A stretch of DNA of 64,000 nucleotides from positions 310,001-374,000 of the forward strand of contig VXAU01000303.1 of assembly GCA_013399695.1 (NCBI GenBank). Reading direction: 5' to 3'. Positions 34,601 to 45,665 of this stretch are shown in pieces. Both the position numbers and the translations under genes were made by a program. This stretch comes from Formicarius rufipectus. Taxonomy: Eukaryota > Chordata > Aves > Passeriformes > Formicariidae. The first letter of the stretch is position 1. Every line of letters begins with the position of its first letter. The notes beneath the pieces were generated by a model. It saw nothing but the letters and a program-made list of their open reading frames with translations. It did not search any database and was not told the DNA's origin.

Positions 34601-36659
34601 TTTTTAATTAAAACCCATATGAGCAAATCAGCGTGGACTTTATCCTTCAGGCAGAGAAGGATGCGTTCACTGTGAAGTTAATGATACATCCCACCGGTTC
34701 CCAAGTGGAGACAGATCTCTGGGCACCATCAGATAACACAAGCTGAATTTTTCCTGTGTGCCACTTGCAAACACACAACAAACCTCATTATTCCCAGGAC
34801 TTCCTTTAGATTCCTGATTCCTCCCTCATCTTCGTTCCAGCCCCCAGCCCAGGCACTCACAGAGCTTTTGGAATGTTCCCTCCATTGACCATTCTGTCAG
34901 AAAGGTCTGGCAGCTTTTGAGCCCCCCTGACCCACCATGTAGGTGCCTGAGCTGTGCTGGCACCCTGCTCTGGGTGCTCCAGGTTACTGTGGGGAGCAGG
35001 GAATGCACAAGTATTTACTGAAGGTACTTTATAAATCAATACCTTGTTTTTGAACTCAGGTCAATAGGAATAACTCAGAAACACAACCAAAAACTACTGC
35101 AACCCTAAACCAGCACTTTCAGAGTATCGATTTTGTTGAAGAGTGTCTTTTCCTGGCCTTATTCCTGCAGCACTGAGGAACAGTTTCATGCAGTCAAGAC
35201 TGTACATGAGTGTGCACACACCAAAGAGTGGGTGTGCACCAGGGTGAGTGTGCACGCAGCACGGGTGTGCACAAAGAGTGCACATGCACAGAGGGTGAGT
35301 GAAGGCTGTGGCATAGAAAAGGCCTTTCATGTAGTGTGGGGATCATAAAAAGCAAAGTCAGGAAGTGATGCAGTTCGGGTTCTTGTAAAGTCATTCCTGT
35401 TTGCCTTTAAAGTTACAAAATAAAACATATTGTTGAGGGTCAGTAAATATTAGCATCATTAACTTGGCCTCATTAGCAGTTATAGCATTATGTAAATACT
35501 TGACAGTTTTTAAAAGCAATAGTTGAAGGTACTAGTTTGTTTCAAACCAATAAAAACTAAACAAACCCAGAAATACACGTGCAAAGCAAAGGCACTCTGG
35601 CCACTGGAGGAACTGGAGACCTTCCTGGTTCCAGAGGTTCTAAATGTTGTGTTTAACTCCTCAACTTTGCCTTTACTTAGAAAAGGTTTTTCCATCTTTG
35701 ATTTAATGGTAAGATTTTCCAAAGAAAAAGAGAAAAAGCCATCTCTGTTTAGTACACTGGAATCAGGTTGCTTTTTATTGTGACCATGCTGTGACCCTCA
35801 GTTGAAGATGTGTGTATGGAGTGTGCAAGGACCACCTTGGAGCTGCAGAAACAGTCTCCAGGTCACCAGCCTCCAGTCACCCCTCCTCTCCCTCTCATCT
35901 CCACAGGAACATCAGGGAGCTGCTGGAATCTTGTTCCATCGCTGAAGAAGCAAATAGTCAACATTTAAGAATTATATTTATTTTTGCAGGGTGGAGATCA
36001 TTCTCTCTGATGCAAACCAGAATAAAATACCTGAATCTTATAGGTACCTGTATCTTCTTAGGGATATTTTTCAGAGGAAAAAAATGCCCCTTTAATCAGC
36101 TTCCCTTGGAGAGAAATTGTCTCCAAAGTTTCAGGCTCTGCTATTGCCCACCACAAAGCATTTCTGCTGTAGGTACACATGGTACCTAGAGAAAGATTTA
36201 CACTTCCAGCTCATCAGTTGACACCCCTGAAGGTCCTTAAACATTTCCTTTTGTATTGCGTTTATCTGTTCTTAGCAGTATGGCTGTTGACAAAATATCC
36301 TAAATATCCACTGATAAATGTTCTCACAAGATCCTTCATTAGATGAATTTTCTAAGTCTTACGTATGTTTTTTCTTGATTGCAGCCGCTCACTGTTGGGT
36401 CCTGTCCGCTCAGACTCCTGTTTTCCTGCAGGGCAAAGATGTCCCACACATTAGCACCAGTCTGATGAGGGTTCATGAGACCTCCAGGCCTTCCCCAAAA
36501 GTCACCCCAGACTCCCGTATCAGTCCATTTTTTTCCTAAATTGTAGCTCAGTGAGAGGGAAGCCAGGCTAAAAAGTCACGATTGTCCATAGCAACATTTT
36601 TCCAGCCACAGAGGAATAGGCATGTTGAAACGTCTTGCATGTGGACAGGACACTCGGGC
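31653..36659. other. Gene-free unique DNA
   Basis: Five kb with no recognised gene. 31740-32050 and 32340-32600 are GC-rich with overlapping frames on both strands. 32690-33200 is AT-rich with TTTCATTAATTTTGGATGCATTTGAC (33128-33153), a POU/homeodomain-like stretch. 35200-35300 has recurrent TGTGCAC motifs. No exon could be supported. Confidence 0.45.
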
Positions 36660-36760
36660 ACCTGGTGGGAGTCTTGGCTGTCCTGTGCAGGGCCAGGGGC
36701 TGAATTTTGATGATCCTTGTGGGTCCCTTCCAACTCAGGGTATTCTCTGATTCTGTGATT
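36660..36760 (+). mobile_element. CR1 LINE 3' fragment (sense, different subfamily)
   Basis: Reads GTCTTGGCTGTCCTGTGCAG, GGCCAGGGGCTGAATTTTG, ATGATCCTTGTGGGTCCCTT and CCAACTCAGGGTATTCTCTG, ending ATTCTGTGATT. The GATCCTTGTGGGTCCCTTCC form differs from the other copies, so it belongs to another CR1 subfamily. Confidence 0.9.
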
Positions 36761-37240
36761 TTGTAGCTTACTTGGAAAGAAGGAAAGGCCAGTCTGTACA
36801 GACTCCGATTTCCTGACGTGATTGGAAGCAGGGTCAGTGTGTGTGAGAGGAGCAGCACCAGACCCTCTGGCAGGAGGAGTGCTCACTGCAGTCAGCACTG
36901 CTGGAGCTCTGGCAGAGGCTTCCCGGCGTGGGCGCTCTGACCGTGGGGCAGCACGTCCCGGCCGGGGCATCGGGCTGCCCAGGGCGAGCACGGCCCTGCC
37001 ACCGCTGCCCGCTCTGAGCTGCTCCGAGGGGCACAGAGGCGCAAGAGGCCTTGAAGAAGTTTTACTTACCTCAGAGCAAGAGAAGCTCCTTGTAGTCCCC
37101 TGCCCTTGCTCACGGTGAGGCTGCCTTCTCTGCGCCCGCCCGTCCCAGACCAGTGGTTCTCTCCAGCTGCAGCTAAAGGAGCGTTAGTTCAGCTGCCACA
37201 TGAGGGGCATGCATTATTCATCTCTTGGGGTTTAGCTGTA
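36761..37240. other. GC-rich non-coding DNA with a minus-strand donor motif
   Basis: 36900-37150 is CpG-containing. On the minus strand CTCTGAG|GTAAGTAAAAC at 37070 is an ideal 5' splice site, with stop-free reading in some frames upstream, but no coding identity and only a modest acceptor (CTCCTTTAG, minus strand, near 37180). A non-coding RNA exon is possible but unsupported. Confidence 0.3.
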
Positions 37241-37690
37241 CGCTTCACAGTCCCTTATTAGCTGTATGTGAGACTAATTTTGGGGGTAAAATTTGCTCAA
37301 ACTCAATTTGGCTAAGAAACGCATTGTGGTAATTTAGGGTGTGATACGTCTGCAGCCGCTCAGATTTCCTCCTTAACTATCAAGTTTGGCAATTTGTCGT
37401 CTTTTCTGAAGAACTTGTTGCCTACCTTTGGTATCTCAAGTGAACTCCATGATCTCACCCTGAGGTGTTAAGAATCGCTGAGGGCTATCAGAACTTGTGT
37501 AAATTACAGCGATGCAGACAGCACGTTGAAAAATCAATAAGTAATGAAATAGTACTGCAGTGAAGTAGCCAAGAGAGCAATGGGTGAAAAAATCCCAAGG
37601 ACTCGGTTTCATTTTGTCAAAGTATAAAAGATAATGTTCTGCTGTGATGCTATAAAATCATCCCCACTGGCCAAAGAAAATTGAAATACG
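37241..37690. promoter_or_regulatory. Candidate conserved non-coding element
   Basis: High-complexity, mostly AT-rich DNA with no coding frame and no repeats. Examples are AGACTAATTTTGGGGG, AAACTCAATTTGGC, TTTGGCAATTTGTCG and AAAATCAATAAGTAATGAAAT. It has the look of an enhancer-type element. Judged only by composition and motif density. Confidence 0.25.
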
Positions 37691-40600
37691 GAAGAGCAGT
37701 GCGGAGGTGCAGGTGTGCTTCCTCCTGGATCCTGCGGCCCCATCCCCGCTTGGCAGGAATCTGGGCAGCCACTCACCCTTCCAGAGAAGCTGGGAATGGC
37801 ACCTCTGCATGCTGTGGACTAATGTCAGCTCACCTCAAGGGTCGTTTAGCCTCTTTCTAATTCCCAGTAATCCTCACACCTGCCCATCCCGAGTTATCTC
37901 ATACGGGCAAGGCAGGAAACACCGGCAGAACGTCTGCCCTGGAAACCCAGCACTCCATGATGCCATCCCAGTGCACTGAAGGGAACTGGTCACAGGTTTG
38001 TGTCAGCCTTGAATTGTCCTGAGACAATTAGCCTGAGACTGAGCAGTTGTAAAATGCATTTCTTTGTAGGTGAATCTGTAAGGTTTAGTTTTCCATGAAG
38101 GCCATACCCTCAGCGTGCTCTCTTTATCCCATGGCAACACCTGCACCTCCTTCCATCTCTCTGGCATGTTGGGACCAAGAGCTGCACTGTCCACAGGGGC
38201 TGTGCTGCAGCTGGACTGCTCTCCCTGGGGACTCTGCTTCCTCCAGGCAGCAACCCACTCCTCAACATCCACGGTCAAACTGAATGTCTTTGAGACTTTT
38301 TCCCTTCTTCTGTTTTAGCTGAAATTGGCCAAACTGGGCATGAGGTGGGAATGGCCAGGCAGGCAATCTCGCTTCCTGACTAGGTCCTTAGAAAATCAGG
38401 TTCAAAAAGAGTAGTTGGCTCTAAAATGAGAAGAAAAATACTGAACTGAAACAAATTTTCCCAAGCTGGGTGTTGCCATGAGAGTCTTTCTCTTAAATCC
38501 ATAAACTGTGAGCTTCTCTCAAATGAACTCTTAGAGTTGATGAGTTTTTTCCACATGGATATGTAAGGTAGTTAAAATGTATTTAAACAAAATGAATGAC
38601 TGAAATACCACTAAATCAAATGTGTCTTGTGAAAGATAAACCAGCATTTTGTGTGAAGAGAGTCCCCCACTTCAGGCTTTCTGGCTAATCAGCCTATTAT
38701 CCTCTCTGTAGATCTGTGAAAGGAATTGGTTTTAAAAGACACTGAGCTGCTCTTTGATCCCAGGAGACCAAAAAGCCAGGTTGGATAATGGTCCTGCACA
38801 GATTTTTCTCTGGATGCTTTCTGCATACTGCCTGGAAAGGTGGGTTCTGTGCAGCTTCTGGGGGAGACTCTGCCCGAGGCAGCCAGAGAAATGTAGTCTT
38901 TGGGGAAGAAGGAGAGAAAATTATTTCCTTACTGTGCACAAATCATCTCTTTGATAAAGATTAATGCTCACTGGGTAAGCAGGCATGGAATTGAAACATC
39001 CTGCAGGGAGCCTGGACGTGCCACTGGCTGCACTGGGGAGCAGGGACATCGAGGCACGCTGGTTCCATGTCGCTGGTTCCAGTCACTTCCACAGACCATC
39101 AGTGCCTCTCTGTACCTCCCGTGGTGGTTCGTTACTGGAGGTGGGTAACGAGCAGGCGCTGCTGCCCCAGCGGGAGTGTCCGCAGGGCCGAGGCACGGGC
39201 TCGTGGTCGGGCAGTCAGGACACCCAGGCTGGGCTCGAGTGGAAACAGCCCATTGACTTCAGTGACTTTGGAGAGGGCCCTTTGCTCTTTTCAAAGGTGT
39301 TATGGGTTATGGAACTCAAAAGCCTCTTTTCTTGCCCATTATTAATGCAGTGCAGTGAATCACTGTATTTGGCACAGACACTTCGGAGCGTTCCAGAAAC
39401 TGCAGGACTGTTTGCAAGGAGGGAGCACGTAAATAGTCAGAAGATCTCAAGGAATTTAATGGAGCTGAATCAGCACACCTTGGAAGCAGAAGGCACTTGT
39501 TTACATGGAAGCATCCTATTGGTGTAAATTAGAATGTTCCATAGTGTATTCATGACAAAAACCGTGAGGAGATGTTAATAAGCCAGTGACACGGTGCAGC
39601 TCTTTGGCCTTCCTGTGCTGTGGGACACCCTGTGTTTCCAGGAGACTCTCCAGGCTGGGGACTCTAGTTGGGGTATAGAGCTTCCCTGCCTTTTCCTATC
39701 ACCCTGTCAAGTCATCTGAGAGGGGACTTTTCCTGAGACATTCTGTGCTACTCTTCCACAGAACAAACTCCTGGTAGTAACACTTCCCATTCTGAAATGC
39801 TGTTTCCATCTGCTTCTACCTTTGTCTGGCATAAACCTCTTTGGAAATTCTCCATGTCTGCTATAGGCTCTTTTTTTTCCTCCTACTAATGAAATTGTTG
39901 ATTCCTTTAAAGAAAAAATGAGTTAGGGGTACACTATTTTGTTTATATTAAGGAATTCTACCAAACTTTTCATCAGAAATCTCCAGCCCAGATGTCAAAC
40001 ACAACAGGTGATGGATTTTGCATCAGAGCTTTATCTTTTGTTTACCCAAATTGTAGACTTTAAAGAAAGTTCTAAATCCTGCACTTCAGGTGTGCAGGAG
40101 GATGGGGTTAGATCAGGCATGCATCTAGGAGACTCTATTCATGGTGGGCACACTTCAGCCAGGTGTCGAGGTTGCCCCTCAGTTTCAGGTCAGAGCGGTT
40201 GCTGTATCTCACTGAAGGGCTCGTGTCAGGGATGCGCGATGCTCTTGAAAATTGCTTTGTGTTCACTGGTTCCTGTTTGGCGTCTTTGGTCCATGGTGGA
40301 AGCTACAGGATAACATTGGTTTGGGCACCTCTTATCCCTTCCCTGTGGGAAGGAGGAGCCTCCAATGTCCATATAACCTGGGCTCCACAGCAGCACGTAG
40401 GGTCTGTCCTTCAGCGCTTTGCCAGGGACAGAGAGAATCACCATCAGCAGAGGGAAGGGGGCAAGACAAGATCATCCATACCTGCCTTTGCATCGAAGGA
40501 GCCAGATGATGTGGTGGCACGGCCTTTCTCCAGGACTGCAGGCTGATGGGAGCAGGAGGAGGTTCAGCCCATCTGGTGAGGAGGAGGCAGCTGCTGCTGC

Positions 40601-42479
40601 CCCCGGCCAGGCTCACGGCGAGGCACACGCTGGGCACGACGGTGATGTTGGAAACACAGGGACAATAAAATTGGCAAGTCACTTTGGCACTGCGTGGTGA
40701 CACAGCATGGTGGTGTCAGCACCATCCAGAGGTTGGCCATCTGAGCCAGCACTGGGCAGCCTGTGGTTCCTGGGCTCTGAGTGACCCCTGCTGGGGCCAG
40801 CACAAGGGAGGAGGAGGAAGGAGCAGGGGTGGAGATGGAGGGTGCTGCTGGCTGCAGGACCCCTCTTGTCTGCTCCAGAAGTTGGAAGTAGCAAATCAGC
40901 CTAAGAAAAGGAGAACAAAGGATTATTTGATGGTTAAGATGGTTGAATGCTGCCTTGGAAAACTCATTGTTTTCCCTTCCTTTACCACCTTTTCCTCTTT
41001 TGTGATGCTGGTTAATTCACTTCAACCTAACTTTTCACTGACTGTTACTAATTGGGTATTCTTCAATTTCTTCATGGTTCATTTGAGATGCAGGGCTCTG
41101 AATTTGTACTCAACTGCTGCTGAAGACCATTTTGGACACATAAGGAGTGATCTGAGAAAACAGTTTGTAGACCTCTCTTAATTAGGCATCCACAGTTAGA
41201 AGATACATTTCCTTTAATCACTATAGATCTCAGCTCCACAGTCGGTGCAATAGAGGTAATAATAGCACCTTGGATCACAAGGGATTTGAGGAAAAGCTTA
41301 CAAGGAATGTAATAACTTGGACATCAGAGCAGCATTTGAATTGTATAAAGTAAATAAAGGGAGCTATGCACTGAAAAATGAAGGGGAAATATGTATGTCT
41401 GTTCTATATAATGTATCAGAACTGTGGAAATGTGGGGGGGAAATAGTGTGGCCCCCAATTTATAATCTGTGTAATGGGGGAGGGAGTCTCTGCATTTCTA
41501 ATCCAGTCCTTTTCATGTGCCTTTCTCTGATCTGCCATTAACAGCCTATTTTAAATGTCTCTGTCTCCTAACACAATATCTCCAGCCAAAGTCCTTTTTC
41601 CAAGAAACTCTTGAAGCTTAATTCCTTCTATGCACATATAAAATGGAATAAAGCAACAGGATAAACAACGTATTTTTTTGCAAAGGTGATTCACAAGGAA
41701 AGATTCATGACTGATTCACATCAGTGTAATTGCTTTCTTGTCTTCCTGAGCTTCCCTCTCCATGAGCACCTCTGTTCTATTTATACACATCTTCAATTAC
41801 TGATATTCTTATGCAACACAAATCTAAAATTCAGTTTGGTAGATCTTCTATAGCAATTTAAAAAATTGTTTTCTGTGAATGTTTCATTTAGTAAAATAAA
41901 ATCGCATAAAACTTGGTGGAAAGGTAAATGCGGAGAAGTTCACCATGCAGACCACTTCTACTGCTATATTTGAGAGCATCCCCAAAATTTCGTATTTGTG
42001 AGGCTGTGTGAGCAATAGATGAGCTAGACAAAAATAGAGTGAGCATTTCTACTTTCATACCAAAGGCTGTGACACAATGAGCAGCTTAGGGCACAGCTCC
42101 TCCTGCTCCAGGTGGCTGGTTCGTGGGTGTTGAAGCCAACGGCGGCTCTGGGGGCTCCGGTTCTGGTGTTGGGTGTCCACTGTCTGGATGGTGTTGGGCA
42201 CGTTGGGCTGGTTCCCACGTTTGCAGACAGGTTTTCTGTGGAGGTCACGGGCTGCAGGAGCAGCCGAGGGGATGACTTTGCCCTGCTTAGCCCAGGCTGG
42301 AGAGAGCCATAGCACCGAGGAGGGTGGTGGGTCTCCCTGAGTCCTGCCACCCACCTTGTGGAGTGAGCTGGAGGGGCATGGAGAGGGATGGGAACTACAT
42401 TTTCACCAGAAATAGGTTCATTTCTGGGTTGAGGACAGAAAATAAAGAAACCAAAGGAAAACAGCATTTAAAAGCTTTC
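37691..42479. other. Gene-free unique DNA
   Basis: No recognised gene or repeat over 4.8 kb. 38400-38640 and 41180-41990 are AT-rich. 40540-40860 is GC-rich. The acceptor-like TTTTCCCTTCTTCTGTTTTAG ends at 38318 but has no good donor. The reading frame at 40684-41181 has no recognisable domain. Confidence 0.45.
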
Positions 42480-42660
42480 TGTAGCACTTTCTGCTTGTAG
42501 CCCTCAAATCGTGACGCAACGCCGTCAGAGCTCCTCTGAATGACTTGATGAAGGTTTTTTTTTGTTTTGGTTGCTGCACTCTTGGGACTCATTGGAGTGG
42601 CAGGATTAAAATTAATTAGAGGCTGTTTGGAGGGGGCTTTGGAAGATGGCCTGGGGCTAT
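42480..42660. promoter_or_regulatory. Candidate conserved non-coding element with a CRE-like core
   Basis: Contains GTGACGCAACGCCGTCAGAG (42511-42530), in which TGACGCAA resembles CREB/C-EBP composite sites. AGGATTAAAATTAATTAGAGG lies near 42602, with homeodomain TTAATTAG. The minus strand is open in one frame through here (Lys/Ser-rich, no recognised domain). Regulatory function is an inference. Confidence 0.25.
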
Positions 42661-42801
42661 ACTTCAGTCTGGTTGTTAGAAGCAATATCATCACCGCCCC
42701 CTCTTCCAGTGAACAGACCTGCGCTGGGGCGGCTGCGGGGAGCCACAGAACATCCAACGCACACATCAGAGCAAAGACTTCCTCCCAAAGAGATTACTTA
42801 C

Positions 42802-42865
42802 CACAAAACCAGTGGATCTACCTGCTGACAACCCCAGAAATATGTCTTGTTTCATTTTATGGTTT
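42802..42865 (-). other. Candidate exon on minus strand (unproven)
   Basis: Reading the minus strand, CCGCCTCTTTTAG precedes 42865 and GTAAGTAATC follows 42802. The 64 bp between are open in one frame and contain an in-frame ATG giving MKQDIFLGLSAGRSTGFV up to the donor. The splice motifs are good, but no downstream exon at a plausible distance is visible. Chance pairs of this quality are expected a few times in 64 kb. Confidence 0.12.
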
Positions 42866-45550
42866 CTAAAAGAGGCGGCTTTATGAAGCTCTCCAGAATC
42901 TTGATGAAATACCCATGCGAGCATGTTCATTTTCCTCCCTTCTTACCATGAATTATGTTGATTAGTGTGGCTGGGAAGAGATGAGAGGAAAAGCTCTGTT
43001 CCAGCAGCTGGAGTTTGGTTCATGTGCTCTGTTTTGCAAAGAATGGGCAGCGAAAGTCACTAGTGGGGAAATGGACAAATAAGCATTTCAAACCACTCAT
43101 CAGCCTAACTTTGAGTTTTCCTCATTGAGGAGGGTCAGTTGCAGAACAGATAAAATGCTACATCTCAAAATTTGTGTCAAGGTTTCAGATGGTTTGAACA
43201 TTTGTAGACTCATAGATAACCCTTTATAGTCAGTCATTCCCTCTATGCAGGAGGTTAATACTTACCTGATCTGGATTCCAACATAGGCAGAGTTAGTAGA
43301 ATGCAAGAATTTAAACTTTTAGGATGAATTTTAACTTGTAGTCAGGTCCTGCTGATGTTTCAAAATCTGCCATGTCATACCCAGTTCCTGGCTGTCTCAG
43401 AGACAATACCTTGGTTCCTACAGCAGGAATCAGTGAAAGTAGCTAAAAATTGTCAGGTAACAGCAGTAATAACTTTCAAAAACTGGTGAACTAATCCTTT
43501 TACGAGGACAGCCAAAATAATTTGGTTTCTCCAACTTTTTTTTTTTTTTTCTTTCTCATTTCCTTTTCCATTCCAGTAATATCTACTGATCAAAAGTGCT
43601 GAAATATGCAGGAAGAACTAGTCCCTTTAGTGTGGGGTTTTTCTACTCCGTATCCTGTGTGCTTTGGAAGAAAGTAAACAAATTCACACACCACGTCATC
43701 ATTTGGGGCCACTCTTGGCTCTTCTTAATGAGTCATTCCAGAATGGGCGTTATTTGTCTCAGGAAGAGCTGTATCTTCATGGCATTCTCAGAATTTTAAC
43801 ACCCATTTAGAAATATGTATTTTTTTCATATTTCAGGAGCAGTAATTGTGTTGTTTTCTCTCAGCATCTTAGGATAACTACATTATTAAAGGTGAATATT
43901 TAGTGCTAAAAATACAAACTGGCAAACTGGCTAAGCTTCTAGAAGTTGGACTCATTATCCTCAGGGTGTGATTAATGAGTCTTTAATTGAAAACTGAGTG
44001 AAAATATCAATATAAAGTATAAGAACAAGCAGAAAATGCTATTTTAAAATTATAAATCTTATTATTTTCATTAGTATTTGCAGGTTTTCTGACTCAACAT
44101 GCTAAAGCTGTGGATGGCAGCATTCAAATTGAGTGTTCCTGGGTTCATGATGGCAAAACTTAATTGATTTCCAATTTAGACTCTAATAGAGGTGGGTGGG
44201 AGTGAGTGATACTGGGGCAGCACCATCTGTGGAGACGAGCTACTGTAGGAATTATAAAAGTACAGTAAGTAGTCTCTCCCAAATTTTCCCAAACCAACAA
44301 GTATCTGTTTAAAGGTATAAAGGACATAACTCAGAGCTGCAGCACACAGCACTTAATTCTAGGAAAAAACAGAGAAGCCTTTGGAGTCTTGGTTGATGAG
44401 TAATTCCCATCTCCCCTGGCTGTGCCTGTGAAGCAATAGAATGAGTGAGGGGCAGACAGTGGGTATTTCTCCAGATATTTCCTTTAACCAAGTTTCAGGC
44501 ATGAGGAGCTTTGAGCAGGACTGGCACAGTAACAGAGCCCTTACAGCCAGAGCCCTTCCTCCTCCCTATCTCCCCTCTTCCTCTCGCACATTCCGAGCAA
44601 GCAGAATTCATTATCTCATCTCAGCACTGCAGCTTTCTGAGTTCAATGTCAATAGCGAGTTAGGAAAGGGCAGGCAGGTCAGGGATTAGGACTCCAAACT
44701 GTCCTTGACGTTTCTCTGTAGGATGATCTGCTGTTTGCATCAGCCAAGGGAAAAAAAATTCCATCTCCTCTATCCTGGGAATGATCAGGATGGGAAAATG
44801 TCAGTTTAGGGGCTGACAGAGCTCTGATAAGAACGAGATAGAAATGGCAGGGAGCGAAGAGACAGAGGGGCAGACACAGAAATATTGCCATTGTAAGTTT
44901 AAAATTTCATTTTTAAGTATATTTGTGAGTGGATGTTCTGTTTTCTTGCAACATTTCAGTCCGTGGGCTTCTTTTTCATTTTAAGAAAGTTTGAATCTAT
45001 TTTGATTTGATTTGATTTTACAAGTTCTGGAAAGGTCATCCTGCCTGGCCTGGAAGCTGCAAATACATTCACTCCCACAGAATTACTTATAAGCTTGAAA
45101 ATAGTTTCCACTTTCAAGAGTATCCATACGTTCTTGGAGTTCCCAGCTTGGTCTGAATTCTCAGGCTTAGAACAGGGTGGAAACCAAGTGTTTAGATGAA
45201 AATATTTTTGAAGTGTGATGACCTCTGAAGACAAATTAAATACCTGCTTAATAAAAAATCACTCTGCTAGGAAGGATTTGAGTTTTTTCAAGTTTCCATG
45301 CCCTTACTATAAATTTGGAGAGAAAACTGATCATATTATGCATCCTGGGTTTAGTGTTTCATCCAGATAATGTCACCAGGCAGGCCCTGAGGTCTGTGCT
45401 TGTGCACACCCCCCACCTGGGCAGTGCTGCATCCACAGTGGGGGTGTGTTAAACACCCACACCTGAGCACCTGCTCGCACAGACACAGTTCACACTGCTT
45501 TGCTTTGCTGCCAGAACACGTGGTGTAAAGGCAGAAAATACAGCCAAGGA
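42866..45550. other. Gene-free unique DNA, AT-rich
   Basis: No gene recognised. A poly-T tract (about 43536-43550) forms part of a long pyrimidine run ending in CAG at 43577, an acceptor look-alike without a strong donor. 44480-44680 is high-complexity sequence with possible conservation. A short TTTGA repeat occurs at 45001-45019. Confidence 0.45.
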
Positions 45551-45665
45551 ATTGCAGAATAATTTAGGCTGGAAGAGCCCTCTGGGGATCATCTGGGCCA
45601 GGCCCCTGCTCAAGGCAATTACAAATAGATCAAGTTGCTCAAGGACTTGTCCAGTCGAATTTCTG
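45551..45665 (-). mobile_element. CR1 LINE 3' fragment (antisense, diverged)
   Basis: ATTGCAGAATAATTTAGGCT, GGAAGAGCCCTCTGGGGATC and ATCTGGGCCAGGCCCCTGCTC match the CR1 subfamily whose antisense reads ...CCTCTGGAGGTCATCTAGTCCAACCCCCTGCTCAA. The sequence degrades after CAAGGACTTGTCCAG. An old copy. Confidence 0.8.
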
